Shown here: piece after piece, positions 18,212 through 27,799 of the stretch
Layout: every line of letters begins with the position of its first letter
Position numbering within the stretch: position 1 is the first letter of the stretch
From: Oligoflexia bacterium
GTDB lineage: Bacteria > Bdellovibrionota > UBA1018
Assembly: GCA_023701205.1 (NCBI GenBank)
Contig: JAMPXJ010000032.1
Span: 1 to 55,980 of the forward strand
Reading direction: 5' to 3'
DNA: 55,980 bases
Translations under genes and position numbers: made by a program
The notes under the pieces: generated by a model
What the model saw: the letters and a program-made list of their open reading frames with translations, nothing else
Databases searched by the model: none
Told to the model about the DNA's origin: nothing

Positions 18212-19117
18212 TTAGGCCGCCTTGGCCCTGTTTTCTTCGACCGATTCGCGCGGCGACGGCAAAGAGCGCACCGCCTTCAGCGTCCGGCGCCTGGGCCGAG
18301 GCTTCGCCGGCGCAACGCCCGGCGAAAGCTCCGGAACCCATCCTTTTCCAGTGGTGACGAGCGTGAGCGCCCAGCGCCAGAGGTCCCTGAGCTGCTCCTC
18401 CCGGTCGCGCGTGCTGAATCGCAGGATGCGAAGCGCCCGAATCAGACGCGTGAGCTCGCGCCGAGTCTTTTCGGTATGGATGAATTCGATGCCGCAGAAA
18501 TACGGTCCGTCGCCGCGCTGGTAGACCCGCTTGCCTTCGACGGCGTAGTGACGCCCCAGAACGGTGAAGTGGAAATCGGCGCGCTCGTCGAGCTTCGCGG
18601 AGGTGCCGATCATGAGCCCGCCCACGGAGATATTGGCGATCGCGCCCCGGTCGGCGCCCTTGCGGCCCGGATACTTGATCCGCACGGGCAGCCGGATCTG
18701 ATAGCGCGGCTGCGCCTCCCACCAGCGCAGGCGGGGGTCCATGTAGGCGGCTCTCACCGCCGGCAACAGGAAATAGCCCACGAACAGCGCATCGAGCAGG
18801 CTGAGCGCGAGCAGGAGCGGCAGCGGGAACAGCTCCGGAGACTGCCTCCAGGTCATCACGTTCACTGAAACCGTCTCGAGCGTGACGAGGAGGAAGATCG
18901 GGTAGCTCCATTTCTTGCACGAATATATGGCGAGCCCCCCGATCGGAAGCAGCAGGAAGAAATCCACGTAGCCCAGGAGATCCGTGCTCTCGCGGAACTG
19001 CGCCCAGTAAACCGCAAGCGTTACTCCTTCGAGCCAGGCGCTGAAGAGGAAATTCCCGAGTGGCGCGAGCCAATGCAAAACGGCGAGAATGACGATGGGC
19101 CACGGCCGGAATCTCAT
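18212..19117 (-). CDS. Membrane protein with cytoplasmic PilZ domain
   Basis: About 301 residues. Four hydrophobic segments (roughly residues 5-28, 45-65, 68-88, 95-120) are followed by 'DPRLRWWEAQPRYQIRLPV', which contains a canonical RxxxR, and 'IANISVGGLMIG' (NxSxxG), so both c-di-GMP contact motifs are intact. A basic Arg/Lys/Pro-rich tail follows. The same layout with a 'xPRLRWW' hinge occurs in the protein at 20401-21123, so the two are paralogues. ATG 19117 is chosen over a TTG one codon upstream. A perfect hairpin lies directly in front of the ATG. Likely a membrane receptor turning c-di-GMP levels into an envelope response. Confidence 0.85.
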   Translation of the reverse strand: MRFRPWPIVILAVLHWLAPLGNFLFSAWLEGVTLAVYWAQFRESTDLLGYVDFFLLLPIGGLAIYSCKKWSYPIFLLVTLETVSVNVMTWRQSPELFPLPLLLALSLLDALFVGYFLLPAVRAAYMDPRLRWWEAQPRYQIRLPVRIKYPGRKGADRGAIANISVGGLMIGTSAKLDERADFHFTVLGRHYAVEGKRVYQRGDGPYFCGIEFIHTEKTRRELTRLIRALRILRFSTRDREEQLRDLWRWALTLVTTGKGWVPELSPGVAPAKPRPRRRTLKAVRSLPSPRESVEENRAKAA

Positions 19118-19137
19118 CAAAAACCTATCGGTTTTTG
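19118..19137 (-). promoter_or_regulatory. Perfect 8-bp palindrome abutting the start codon of the membrane PilZ gene
   Basis: Arms CAAAAACC (19118-19125) and GGTTTTTG (19130-19137) with a 4-nt centre, ending exactly at the ATG (19117) on the minus strand. In RNA it would form a hairpin covering the only AGG of a ribosome binding site; as DNA it could be an operator. The centre also contains CCGATA, the core of sigma-28 -10 elements. Which reading is right cannot be told from sequence. Confidence 0.5.
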
Positions 19138-19197
19138 TGCCGACCGTCTTGAGTCCGACAGGTTCGGATCCCGGGAAAAGAATGTTCTTACGGAAAC

Positions 19198-20391
19198 TTA
19201 CGGTGTTTTCGGAACGAGATAATAGAGTCGCCCCCGGTTCTTCATCGCTCCGGCGTACAGCTTGGCCTCCATGCCGCGGCCCCAGAAAAGATCCACGCGA
19301 CCCGGACCGCGGATATCCCCGCCGATATCCTGGTCGAGAACGAACCGAGCGACGGGCTCGCCTCCGGCCGGGACCAGCTCGCCCGGCGCCGTGAAGCGCG
19401 GCTTTTCGAAGCTCAGGAAGGCCAGCGCGCCTTTGGGAAAAAATCCGGCGTCGGTCGCGATCGTCCGTCCGTCCGTCGCGGGGACTCCGAGATAAGTGAG
19501 AGCACTCTCTTCCAGCGGCTTGAAAAAGACGTAGCTGGGATTGAGATTCAAAATGCGCTGCATCTCCTCGCGCGGGAGCTTGCGGAGATAAGCCTCGATC
19601 GTGTGCAGGTTCATCTGCTCCGGAGGGATGACGCCGCGAAGATACTTGCTGATGGACTCGTAAGGCTGGCCGTTTTTTTCCGCGTAATTCAGGCGCAGGA
19701 GCTTACCGTCCGGAAGCTCCACCGTCCCGGAGCCTTGGATCTGCAGGAAGAACGCGTCGATCGGATCGACCCAGCACAGCTCGAGCTTCCGCCCCTTGAG
19801 CGCGGCGCCCGCATCGATCTGCTCCCGCGAGTAATAAGGTATGAGCGCCTTGCCGTCGAGGCGCCCCCGGAGCTTCCGGGTTCCGGCGAACCGCTCGCCC
19901 CAGAGCCCGAGATCCAGCGAGATCATGTCATCCGGCATGCCGTAAAGCGGCTGCGTGAGGCGCGCCGTGGGTCTCTCCGATCCCGGGATCCGCGGCTCGA
20001 AGTAGGAGGTGATGAAGACGTCGCCCCACTCCTTCTGCCCGTAGACCTCGAAGAACTCGAATTCCTCGCGCACGGAGCGGAAAAACTCCCCGGGATCCGC
20101 CCCCTTCTCGCGCCCCAGTCGCTCGAAACGCCGCAGACCGGCGAGATATTCGGCCTTGGTCAGCGAACGGTCCCCGAAGACGAAGCCGCGCGACGAGGGA
20201 TCCTTCTCGAGAAAACGGATCTGGGCATCGACCGCATCAAGCAGCGCGGGAATCGGAAGGTCATCGCGCAGCTCGGGTGGAGAGGACCTGCGCATCGCTC
20301 CCGTTCGGTCCTTCAAGGGCGCGCGCGCGCAGGAGAGAATTCCGACCAAGGCGAGAGTCAGCGCCGCGAGGAGGCTCCAGCGTTTCGGCAT
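19198..20391 (-). CDS. mltA: Membrane-bound lytic murein transglycosylase A
   Basis: 397 residues. A lipoprotein signal peptide ends in the lipobox ILSC. The MltA barrel domain is recognisable by 'SYFEPRIPGS', 'QIQGSGTVELPDGKLLRLNYAEKNGQPYESI' (in pieces) and the C-terminal 3D domain with the catalytic aspartate D367 in 'DLFWGRGMEAKLYAGAM'. It cleaves the glycan strands of peptidoglycan from the outer-membrane side. It starts 9 nt after the stop of one PilZ membrane protein, and the next PilZ membrane gene follows 80 nt after it, so murein cleavage and c-di-GMP sensing alternate in one transcription unit. Confidence 0.95.
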   Translation of the reverse strand: MPKRWSLLAALTLALVGILSCARAPLKDRTGAMRRSSPPELRDDLPIPALLDAVDAQIRFLEKDPSSRGFVFGDRSLTKAEYLAGLRRFERLGREKGADPGEFFRSVREEFEFFEVYGQKEWGDVFITSYFEPRIPGSERPTARLTQPLYGMPDDMISLDLGLWGERFAGTRKLRGRLDGKALIPYYSREQIDAGAALKGRKLELCWVDPIDAFFLQIQGSGTVELPDGKLLRLNYAEKNGQPYESISKYLRGVIPPEQMNLHTIEAYLRKLPREEMQRILNLNPSYVFFKPLEESALTYLGVPATDGRTIATDAGFFPKGALAFLSFEKPRFTAPGELVPAGGEPVARFVLDQDIGGDIRGPGRVDLFWGRGMEAKLYAGAMKNRGRLYYLVPKTP

Positions 20392-20400
20392 TCCCCGATT

Positions 20401-21123
20401 TTAACCAGCGGCGGCCCCGGCGTCGACGAAATTGGACAGCGCCTTGCGCTGCGAATCGTCGAGACAGATGAACCGCACCCCGAACCCCGCCGGGTAGCTG
20501 CCCGTCGGCTGCGCGTGCCGCACGACCTCGGCCGCGCACTGGATCACGTGGAGCTGATCCAGCACCAGCCGGATCGAGCAGCGGGAGCCCACCTTGAGGT
20601 TCCTGTTCATCTCCGCCCCGAGCGCGAGGAAGGCCCCGCCCACCGACACGTCGAAGGTGCTCGCGCGCACCTCCCCGCCGAGAACCGGCCGGATGATCGC
20701 CGTGACGCTCGCGCGGCGCCGCTTGGCCGTCCTCCACCAGCGCAGCCTGGGATTAGCGAGCACGCGACGGGGCGCCTGCTGCAGCAAAGGCAGGTGGACC
20801 GCGAACGCGCCCAGGGTGGCCAGCGCGGCAACGGCCGTTGAGACGTTCAGCCCCGCCGCCGCCGCCACCCAGTTGTTCCAGACGACCGCGAGCAGGAAAA
20901 GCGGGGTGCTTGCCAGCACCAGTGGAGAGGCCTGGTATACCAAGGTCGCGTGCACGAGCGCGCTCGCGAAGACGAGCCAGTTGAGCGGCGCGAGCCCGGC
21001 CATGAGCTGATCAAATTCGGCGAGGGTGTAGCCGTAGCCCACCATGACCTGCACCGGAAAAGAGGCCGCGACCGCGACCAGGATTGCCGCCAGTAGCTGG
21101 AACTGCCTCGGGCGGTTAAACAT
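20401..21123 (-). CDS. Membrane protein with PilZ domain (paralogue of 18212-19117)
   Basis: About 240 residues. Four hydrophobic segments (roughly 10-30, 45-65, 68-88, 95-110), then a hinge 'NPRLRWWRTAKRRR' and a PilZ-like domain with 'FDVSVGGAFL' (DxSxxG). The arginine motif is less clear (KRRRAS). ATG 21123 has AAAGGGG 7 nt upstream and lies within the end of the SLT gene (8-nt overlap), so the two are co-translated; upstream open frame is not protein-like. The shared topology and PRLRWW hinge with the other membrane PilZ protein point to duplication within the cluster. Confidence 0.82.
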   Translation of the reverse strand: MFNRPRQFQLLAAILVAVAASFPVQVMVGYGYTLAEFDQLMAGLAPLNWLVFASALVHATLVYQASPLVLASTPLFLLAVVWNNWVAAAAGLNVSTAVAALATLGAFAVHLPLLQQAPRRVLANPRLRWWRTAKRRRASVTAIIRPVLGGEVRASTFDVSVGGAFLALGAEMNRNLKVGSRCSIRLVLDQLHVIQCAAEVVRHAQPTGSYPAGFGVRFICLDDSQRKALSNFVDAGAAAG

Positions 21124-22222
21124 CGGATTCCCCTTTCTCGAAATAGCTGCAGTAGCTGTAGATCTTGTTGACGTACTTGCGCGCTTCCCGGAGCTCGGGC
21201 GATTTGAGCCAGTCCCGTCCGCGCGCCTCGAGCGCGCCCGAGACCCGCGAGTAGCCGGAATGATAGCTGGCCAGGATGAGCTTGCCATGCTCGATCTCGG
21301 GATCGGGAAAAAGCTCGCGGATTCTCGCGAGCCGCTCGGGCGAGGACCAGCGTTCCGCGAGCAGGCGCGCGAAGACCGCCCCGCCGCGCAGCGAGCGCGC
21401 GGGATCGAGCCGCCATTCGTTGACGGCGTTCATCCTGCCGCTGACGACCAGGAGACGGACCAGCTCCACCCGCATGCCTTCCACGCCGGGATACCGGGGC
21501 CAGTCGGCGAAGATCGCCGCGATCTCTTTTTCCGCGCCCGATGTGACCTGCGTCAGGCCGACCGCTTTGGCCCAGCTCACCGCAGTCGGGACGAAGCGCG
21601 ACTCCTGCGCGACCAGCCCGGTGAAGAAGGCGGGATTGAAACCCTCCTCACGAGCGATGGAGTCGATGGCCGAGAGCAATCCGGAGGAAGGCGAGAAGTC
21701 CCCGGTCGTCGTAACCGGCTTCGGACGAAAGGCGTAGCAAAGCGGCGGCGAATAGCGCACGCTCGCCGCGTCCCCCGAGGCGCTCATATAGCTGAACTCG
21801 ATCTGGTGGTCCTCGTTCGCGGGCAGCCGCAGGACCGGGTTCTCATAAACGATGGAGCGCTCGCCCCAGCGCTGCTCGATCCGACACTGCCGAAGGAACG
21901 ATCGGGTCACGTCAAAGCCGTTGTAGCGCACCGAGATGCGAAACCGGTCGAGATCGCCCGCAGGATCGCGAACGATGACCTTCAGCGCCGAGGGGCCGTG
22001 CAGGACCTGGGTTCCCGGGGTGACCCGGATCTGCGGCAGGTGACGACCCAGCGCCTGCTGCCCCGGATCCGTCAGGTTTTCCCGTGCGATCTGACGATTC
22101 CCCAGCGCTTCAGTGGGAGTTAGAACCCATAAAGCGCCAAGCGGTGTGTTCGGCCCTGCGCAGCCGCCCAAGAAACCGCTCAAAGTCAGTGAAATTAGTT
22201 TATATCGTGATGTAAAGTACAT
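21116..22222 (-). CDS. SLT-type lytic transglycosylase lipoprotein
   Basis: 368 residues. Lipobox LGGC puts the lipidated cysteine at C21. Residues about 60-165 look like a beta-rich extra domain; the SLT/goose-lysozyme fold follows, with the catalytic glutamate E207 in 'LVAQESRF' and the substrate-groove motif 'SWAKAVGLTQV', then 'LASYHSGYSRV' (Nx YNxG-like motif). It would cut peptidoglycan from the membrane. A strong promoter-like sequence lies right upstream (22234-22262), placing the predicted transcript start only about 5 nt before the ATG. First gene of the murein/PilZ cluster. Confidence 0.9.
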   Translation of the reverse strand: MYFTSRYKLISLTLSGFLGGCAGPNTPLGALWVLTPTEALGNRQIARENLTDPGQQALGRHLPQIRVTPGTQVLHGPSALKVIVRDPAGDLDRFRISVRYNGFDVTRSFLRQCRIEQRWGERSIVYENPVLRLPANEDHQIEFSYMSASGDAASVRYSPPLCYAFRPKPVTTTGDFSPSSGLLSAIDSIAREEGFNPAFFTGLVAQESRFVPTAVSWAKAVGLTQVTSGAEKEIAAIFADWPRYPGVEGMRVELVRLLVVSGRMNAVNEWRLDPARSLRGGAVFARLLAERWSSPERLARIRELFPDPEIEHGKLILASYHSGYSRVSGALEARGRDWLKSPELREARKYVNKIYSYCSYFEKGESDV

Positions 22223-22233
22223 ACTGTTAATAT

Positions 22234-22262
22234 ATTTTAATAACAGAAAACATAAGAGTCAA
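22234..22262 (-). promoter_or_regulatory. Sigma-70-like promoter for the SLT/PilZ cluster
   Basis: On the minus strand: -35 TTGACT (22262-22257), 17-bp spacer, -10 TAAAAT (22239-22234); each hexamer matches 5 of 6 consensus bases. The surroundings are strongly AT-rich compared with the genome. The expected start point near 22227 leaves only a few bases before the ATG at 22222, so the message may be leaderless. Confidence 0.55.
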
Positions 22263-22312
22263 TCCCTCCCGAAGCGGATGGAAATGCCTCAACTTTTCGA
22301 CAAACCGCGGAA

Positions 22313-23212
22313 TCAGCCGCTTGTCTGGCTTGAATCGGCTTTGAAATGCCGGAGGCCCTGAAAGCTTTCCAGCAGGGCGTCCTTCTCCGCGAATCGCGCC
22401 AGAAGCCAGTTCGCGAGCGCCTCGCCTTCCATGGGAAGACTTTCGATCGGATGCCGTCGGAGATGAATGTGGATCGCGCGCGTGCGCCCCAGGATCAGAT
22501 CCGCGAGGCCCGCGCCTCCGCCCTCATAGCCCAAGGTCACATCATAGACCGCGTTCAAGCGGGGCTGCAGCGACTGCACGGCCGCGACGAAGCCTTTGCT
22601 CCGCGGGAGCAGCACGTGCCGGAACGGAACGAGCCCGCGTCCCCGCGCGTATTCCTGGTTGCGTGCGAGCTTGGCCGGGGTGCGGCGCGTGCCTTCCGAA
22701 AACGTGACCAGCCAGAACGGCTCGGGATGCGCGAGCAGCCGCGCGAAGGCGCGCTCGATGCCGGCGCGATCCTCGGCCCAGCTCCTTCTGAGGAACACGC
22801 AGTCCAGAAAAAGCATTCCCCAGCCGACGAACGGCACGTATTTGAGCGGCTCCTTGGCGAACCACTTGAGCGACGACAGGCGCCCGGCCCGCCAGGCGAG
22901 CGGCAGGAGCGCGAGGGGATCGGTGGCACCCTGGTGATTGGCGAAAAGCAGCGCATTCTCGCCCCCGGCCGGCAGAGCATCTCCCGTCACCGCGATTTTC
23001 ACCTGGAGAGGTTTTTCGAGGCAAAATACGCAGAATCGCCACCACAGCCCGGCGCAAGCCCGGTTGATTCGGCGAAAAAACCGGCCAGAAAACGGCAAAA
23101 CCGCCACGCTCGCCAGCTGCGCGAGGTTCAGCGGCGGCAGGGTCAAGCCCAGCAGTAGGACCGAAAAAGCCGATTTCAGCGGAAACAGCGTCATTCCCCG
23201 GAAGCTTACCAT
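22313..23212 (-). CDS. Lysophospholipid acyltransferase (PlsC/YihG-like)
   Basis: 299 residues. N-terminal membrane anchor (about residues 10-40), acyltransferase motif I 'NHQGATD' (H93, D98), motif III 'FSEGTRR' (172-178), and the motif IV-like proline region. The length and the spacing after motif III are closer to the YihG/LCLAT type than to short PlsC. It would acylate lysophosphatidic acid or a related lysolipid at the inner membrane. Start is uncertain between ATG 23212 and ATG 23194. It diverges from the helicase gene; the 39-nt gap must hold both promoters or they lie within coding sequence. Confidence 0.87.
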   Translation of the reverse strand: MVSFRGMTLFPLKSAFSVLLLGLTLPPLNLAQLASVAVLPFSGRFFRRINRACAGLWWRFCVFCLEKPLQVKIAVTGDALPAGGENALLFANHQGATDPLALLPLAWRAGRLSSLKWFAKEPLKYVPFVGWGMLFLDCVFLRRSWAEDRAGIERAFARLLAHPEPFWLVTFSEGTRRTPAKLARNQEYARGRGLVPFRHVLLPRSKGFVAAVQSLQPRLNAVYDVTLGYEGGGAGLADLILGRTRAIHIHLRRHPIESLPMEGEALANWLLARFAEKDALLESFQGLRHFKADSSQTSG

Positions 23213-23251
23213 AGCAATCCGGGGAAGGCGCTGCTACACTGGCGACGCTCT

Positions 23252-24583
23252 ATGGAAAACACTGAAAGTCCTCAATGGGAGTCCCTGGGTCTCTCGAACG
23301 AAGCGCTTGAGCTGATCCGCAAAGCCGGGTTCGCCAGGCCCACGGCCGTCCAGGCCCAAGCTATTCCGGCCGCCATCGAAGGCGCCGACATCATCGCCTC
23401 CTCGCAGACGGGAACAGGCAAGACGGCCAGCTTCGTCCTGCCCATGGTGGAGAAGTTCAAGGGCCGCGAAGGCACCTTCGGAATCGTCCTCTGCCCCACG
23501 CGCGAGATCGCGCTGCAGACGCAGCAGACGCTGGAGCTTTTCGGCACGCCCCGTGGCGTGCGCTCGATCGTGCTGATCGGCGGTGTCGCGATGACGGCCG
23601 ACGCGCGCGCCATCGACACCTATCCCCAAGTCATCGTCGCGACGCCGGGTCGCCTCTGCGATCACCTGGATCGCGGCAACATCTGGCTCGACTACGTCGA
23701 GGTCGTCGTGCTCGACGAGGCGGATCGCATGCTGGACATGGGCTTCGCCGCGCAGCTTTCGCGGATCATGGAGGACGTGCCGAAGAAGCGCCAGACACTC
23801 CTCTTCTCGGCGACGATCACCCCTCCCGTCGAAAAGCTCGCCCGCCGGATCCTGCACGAGCCCGAGATGATCGCGATCGGCCGGCCCACCTCGGCCGCGA
23901 CGACGGTCGAGCAGCGCCTGATGTGGATGGAAGACAGCGACAAGATCCGCCAGCTGCGGCGCCTGCTCCGCCATGAAAAAGGCAGCGTGATCGTTTTCGC
24001 GCGCAGCAAGGATGGCGCGACCCGGATGTACCGTTCGCTCCACAGCGCCGGCTTCTATGACGTGACCTACATCCACTCGGACCGGCCCCAGGCGCATCGC
24101 GAGCAGGCGCTCGAGGAGTTCAAGTCGGGTAAATTCCGCATCCTGATCGCGACGGATGTCGCCGGACGCGGGATTCACATCGACAACGTGGCGCACGTGG
24201 TGAACTACGATCTGCCGCTCGAGCCCGAGGACTACGTCCACCGGATCGGACGCACGGGCCGTGCCGGGGCTTCGGGCACCGCTACCAGCTTCGCGACCCG
24301 CCGGGACCGCCCCCTCCTTTCGCGCATCGAGAAGATCCTGGGCAAGTCCATTCCGGAGATCCGTGATTTCGAGCGCGCGGAGATCGACGAAAGCGACGTG
24401 GAGGATTCGGTGGAGCTGCCGGCCGGAGCCGAAGTCGCTGCCCCGAAAAACGGCGCGAAAAGCGCCGACCAGCCGGGGCCGAAGCGCGAAGGCGAAGGGG
24501 GCGAACGGAAACGCCGTCGCCGCAGGCGCGGCCGCCGGGGAGGCCGCAAGGGCGAGAGCGCGGCACGGCCCGAGTCGCCCTGA
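23252..24583 (+). CDS. DEAD-box ATP-dependent RNA helicase
   Basis: 443 residues. All core motifs are present: Q motif ('FARPTAVQAQAIP'), 'SQTGTGKT', 'PTREIA', 'TPGR', 'DEAD', 'SAT', 'ATDVAGRGIHID' and 'HRIGRTGRAG'. The C-terminal about 60 residues are a charged, disordered tail ending in a run of Arg/Gly (about 418-436), as in RhlE/DeaD types that bind structured RNA. It stands alone and is convergent with the next gene (9 nt between stops). Role is probably ribosome assembly or mRNA decay at low temperature; the exact subfamily is not certain. Confidence 0.92.
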   Translation: MENTESPQWESLGLSNEALELIRKAGFARPTAVQAQAIPAAIEGADIIASSQTGTGKTASFVLPMVEKFKGREGTFGIVLCPTREIALQTQQTLELFGTPRGVRSIVLIGGVAMTADARAIDTYPQVIVATPGRLCDHLDRGNIWLDYVEVVVLDEADRMLDMGFAAQLSRIMEDVPKKRQTLLFSATITPPVEKLARRILHEPEMIAIGRPTSAATTVEQRLMWMEDSDKIRQLRRLLRHEKGSVIVFARSKDGATRMYRSLHSAGFYDVTYIHSDRPQAHREQALEEFKSGKFRILIATDVAGRGIHIDNVAHVVNYDLPLEPEDYVHRIGRTGRAGASGTATSFATRRDRPLLSRIEKILGKSIPEIRDFERAEIDESDVEDSVELPAGAEVAAPKNGAKSADQPGPKREGEGGERKRRRRRRGRRGGRKGESAARPESP

Positions 24584-24592
24584 GCTGCGATC

Positions 24593-25471
24593 TCAGTTGG
24601 CGAGCGCCCCGAACTGCCTGAAGCATTCCTTCGTCATGACCGGGGATCTCGGAACCCATTTTTCGGGCTTTTCCTCCTTCATCGAGGAAAACGCCTCGTG
24701 CACGCGCCCCTTCGCGGAGGCGACCAGCGTCTCATGAAAGCCGCGCTTCGGCGCGATCGTCAACGCCATGCGCTGGACGTGGCCCGTGAATCGCGCATTC
24801 TCGCGGTGATAATATCCCAGCAGGTCATAGGCCTCCGTGATCACGCCCTGCTGCTCTCCCACCGGAAACCCTCCCGCGAGATACCTCTCGAAGCTGACCT
24901 TGGCATCCATTGCGCGCTTGCCGAGCTCCTCGGCGGAGATCGGGTTGCCCACGCGCTCGACGTTGTCCGCGATCTTCTCCAGGCGCTTGAGAAGCCCCAC
25001 GATCCGCCCTGCTTTGGCGTTCCGCGGCGAGCCATCCGGCTTGATCAGGCCCTTCTTGATGAGCACCTCGTGCTTGAGCGCATCCTCGGTCTCATTGAGC
25101 CTGTCGATGATGGTCCGCCGAAGGCGCGCCACCTCCTCGCGCCGCTCGGGCGTCCAGCTCTGCTGCTCCTCGAGATTCATGCCGTAGATCGAGCAGAGCA
25201 GCTCGGCGATCTCGCGATAGGATTTCGGGACGTCATGAGTCCCCCCGAAAGGCGCGATATAGGGGATCGCCTCCGCGTAAAGCTCAGGTCGCGCCTGAGC
25301 AGCGCGGAGCATCAGCTCCTGCACGTTGTAGGCGTGGATCCGCTCATGCGTGACCAGCCCGTCGAGCGAGCGCACGAAGCGGTTGTCCGCGGAACGGCAA
25401 TCCGCCAGGGAAAGCTCCCCGGACGCGAAAAAAAGAAAAGCGATTGCGAAAACACCCCGAAGCCTGAGCAC
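24593..25471 (-). CDS. Exported protein of unknown function
   Basis: 292 residues with a clear signal peptide (residues 1-24, cleavage before DCRSAD). Mature part is helical and charged with a few Cys (C25, one near 92, one near 286) and no recognisable domain. It contains 'THERIHAYNVQELMLRA', where a HExxH-like zinc motif is only partly matched (HERIH), so it could be mistaken for a metalloprotease; no third ligand is evident. GTG start, 31 nt after the dinB stop on the same strand, so it may be the last gene of the export operon. Confidence 0.7.
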   Translation of the reverse strand: MLRLRGVFAIAFLFFASGELSLADCRSADNRFVRSLDGLVTHERIHAYNVQELMLRAAQARPELYAEAIPYIAPFGGTHDVPKSYREIAELLCSIYGMNLEEQQSWTPERREEVARLRRTIIDRLNETEDALKHEVLIKKGLIKPDGSPRNAKAGRIVGLLKRLEKIADNVERVGNPISAEELGKRAMDAKVSFERYLAGGFPVGEQQGVITEAYDLLGYYHRENARFTGHVQRMALTIAPKRGFHETLVASAKGRVHEAFSSMKEEKPEKWVPRSPVMTKECFRQFGALAN

Positions 25472-25502
25472 CTAGCCTATTCTAAGCTGAAACTCCCCGA
25501 CT

Positions 25503-26596
25503 TCAAAATCGATCCCAAGGTGGCGGAAATTGCAGCCAAAGTTGCTCCGGCTCCTCTTCCCCGCGCAGACCGCTCACCGACACGCCGATGAGCCTCGCGG
25601 GTCGATGTCCCGCCTCCGTTCCTTCCCGAAGCAGCCTCTCGGCCACCTCGAGGATCCTCGCCGGGTCGTCCGTCGCGACGGGCATCGTCTTGCTCCGGGT
25701 GATCGTCTTGAAATCCGAATAGCGCAGCTTCAAGGTCACGGTGCGGCCGGGACGTCCCGAATCCTTGAGCCAATCGGCGACCTCGGAGACGAGGCTCCGC
25801 AGGATTTCCACCAGCTCCGTGAGCTCGACCAGGTCGCGCTCGAAGGTGCGCTCCGCGCCGCAGCTTTTGCTCTCGCGCTCGGACTCGACCGGACGGTCGT
25901 CCTCGCCGAAGGCCAGGCGATACAGGAAAGCCCCGAAGGAACCCAGCACCTGCTCCAGCTCCGCCACGGGGCGCTTGCGGATCTCGGCTGCGGTCCAGAT
26001 CCCCATTGATTGCAGCTTCTTCTCCGTGACCGGCCCCACGCCCCAGAGCTTGCCGACCGGGAGCTTCTCGACGAAAGCCAGGACCTTCTCGGGCGGCACG
26101 ACCACCAGCCCGTCGGGCTTGCGGAAATCGCTCGCCACCTTGGCGACGAACTTGTTGGGCGCGACTCCGGCCGACGCGCTCAGCCCCGTCTTCGTCCGGA
26201 TCTCGCGCTTCACGTATTCGGCCACCTTGCGCGCCAGCGGCTCGTTCAGGAGATTCTCGGTGACGTCCAGATACGCCTCGTCGAGCGAAAGCGGCTCCAC
26301 GAGCGGCGTGACCGACAGGAAGATCTCCCGGATCTGCCGGCTCACCTCCGAGTACTTCCTGAAATCCGGCGGAAGAAAGACCGCCTGCGGGCACAGGCGC
26401 CTGGCCTTGGCCGCGCTCATCGCCGAGCGCACGCCGAAGCGCCGCGCCTCGTAGGAAGCCGCCGCGACCACTCCGCGTTTCTCCGGGCTCCCGCCCACGA
26501 CCACGGGCTTGCCGCGCAGCTCGGGCCGGTCCCGCTGCTCGACCGAGGCGAAAAACGCATCCATGTCGACATGGATGATCTTGCGGCCCGCCCCGC

Positions 26597-26600
<4 letters not shown>
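25503..26600 (-). CDS. dinB: DNA polymerase IV (Y family)
   Basis: 365 residues. Translesion polymerase. Seen: 'IIHVDMDAFFASVEQRD' with the first metal Asp pair, 'VVAAASYEARRFGVRSAM' , 'PLSLDEAYLDVT' with the catalytic Asp-Glu, 'SASAGVAPNKFVAKVASDFRKPDG', helix-hairpin-helix 'KLWGVGPVTEKKLQSMGI', and a little-finger domain. The C-terminus 'EQLWLQFPP' may be a beta-clamp-binding peptide. Its ATG overlaps the stop of the ABC permease gene (ATGA), an unusual partner for an SOS gene; no LexA box was evident in front of it. Confidence 0.95.

Positions 26601-27785
<1,185 letters not shown>

Positions 27786-27799
<14 letters not shown>

Noticed and set aside
24593..25471. Zinc metalloprotease based on 'THERIHAYN'
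   Set aside because: The motif is HExxH-like only by shape (HERIH); no downstream third ligand (Glu or His in a conserved helix) is apparent.
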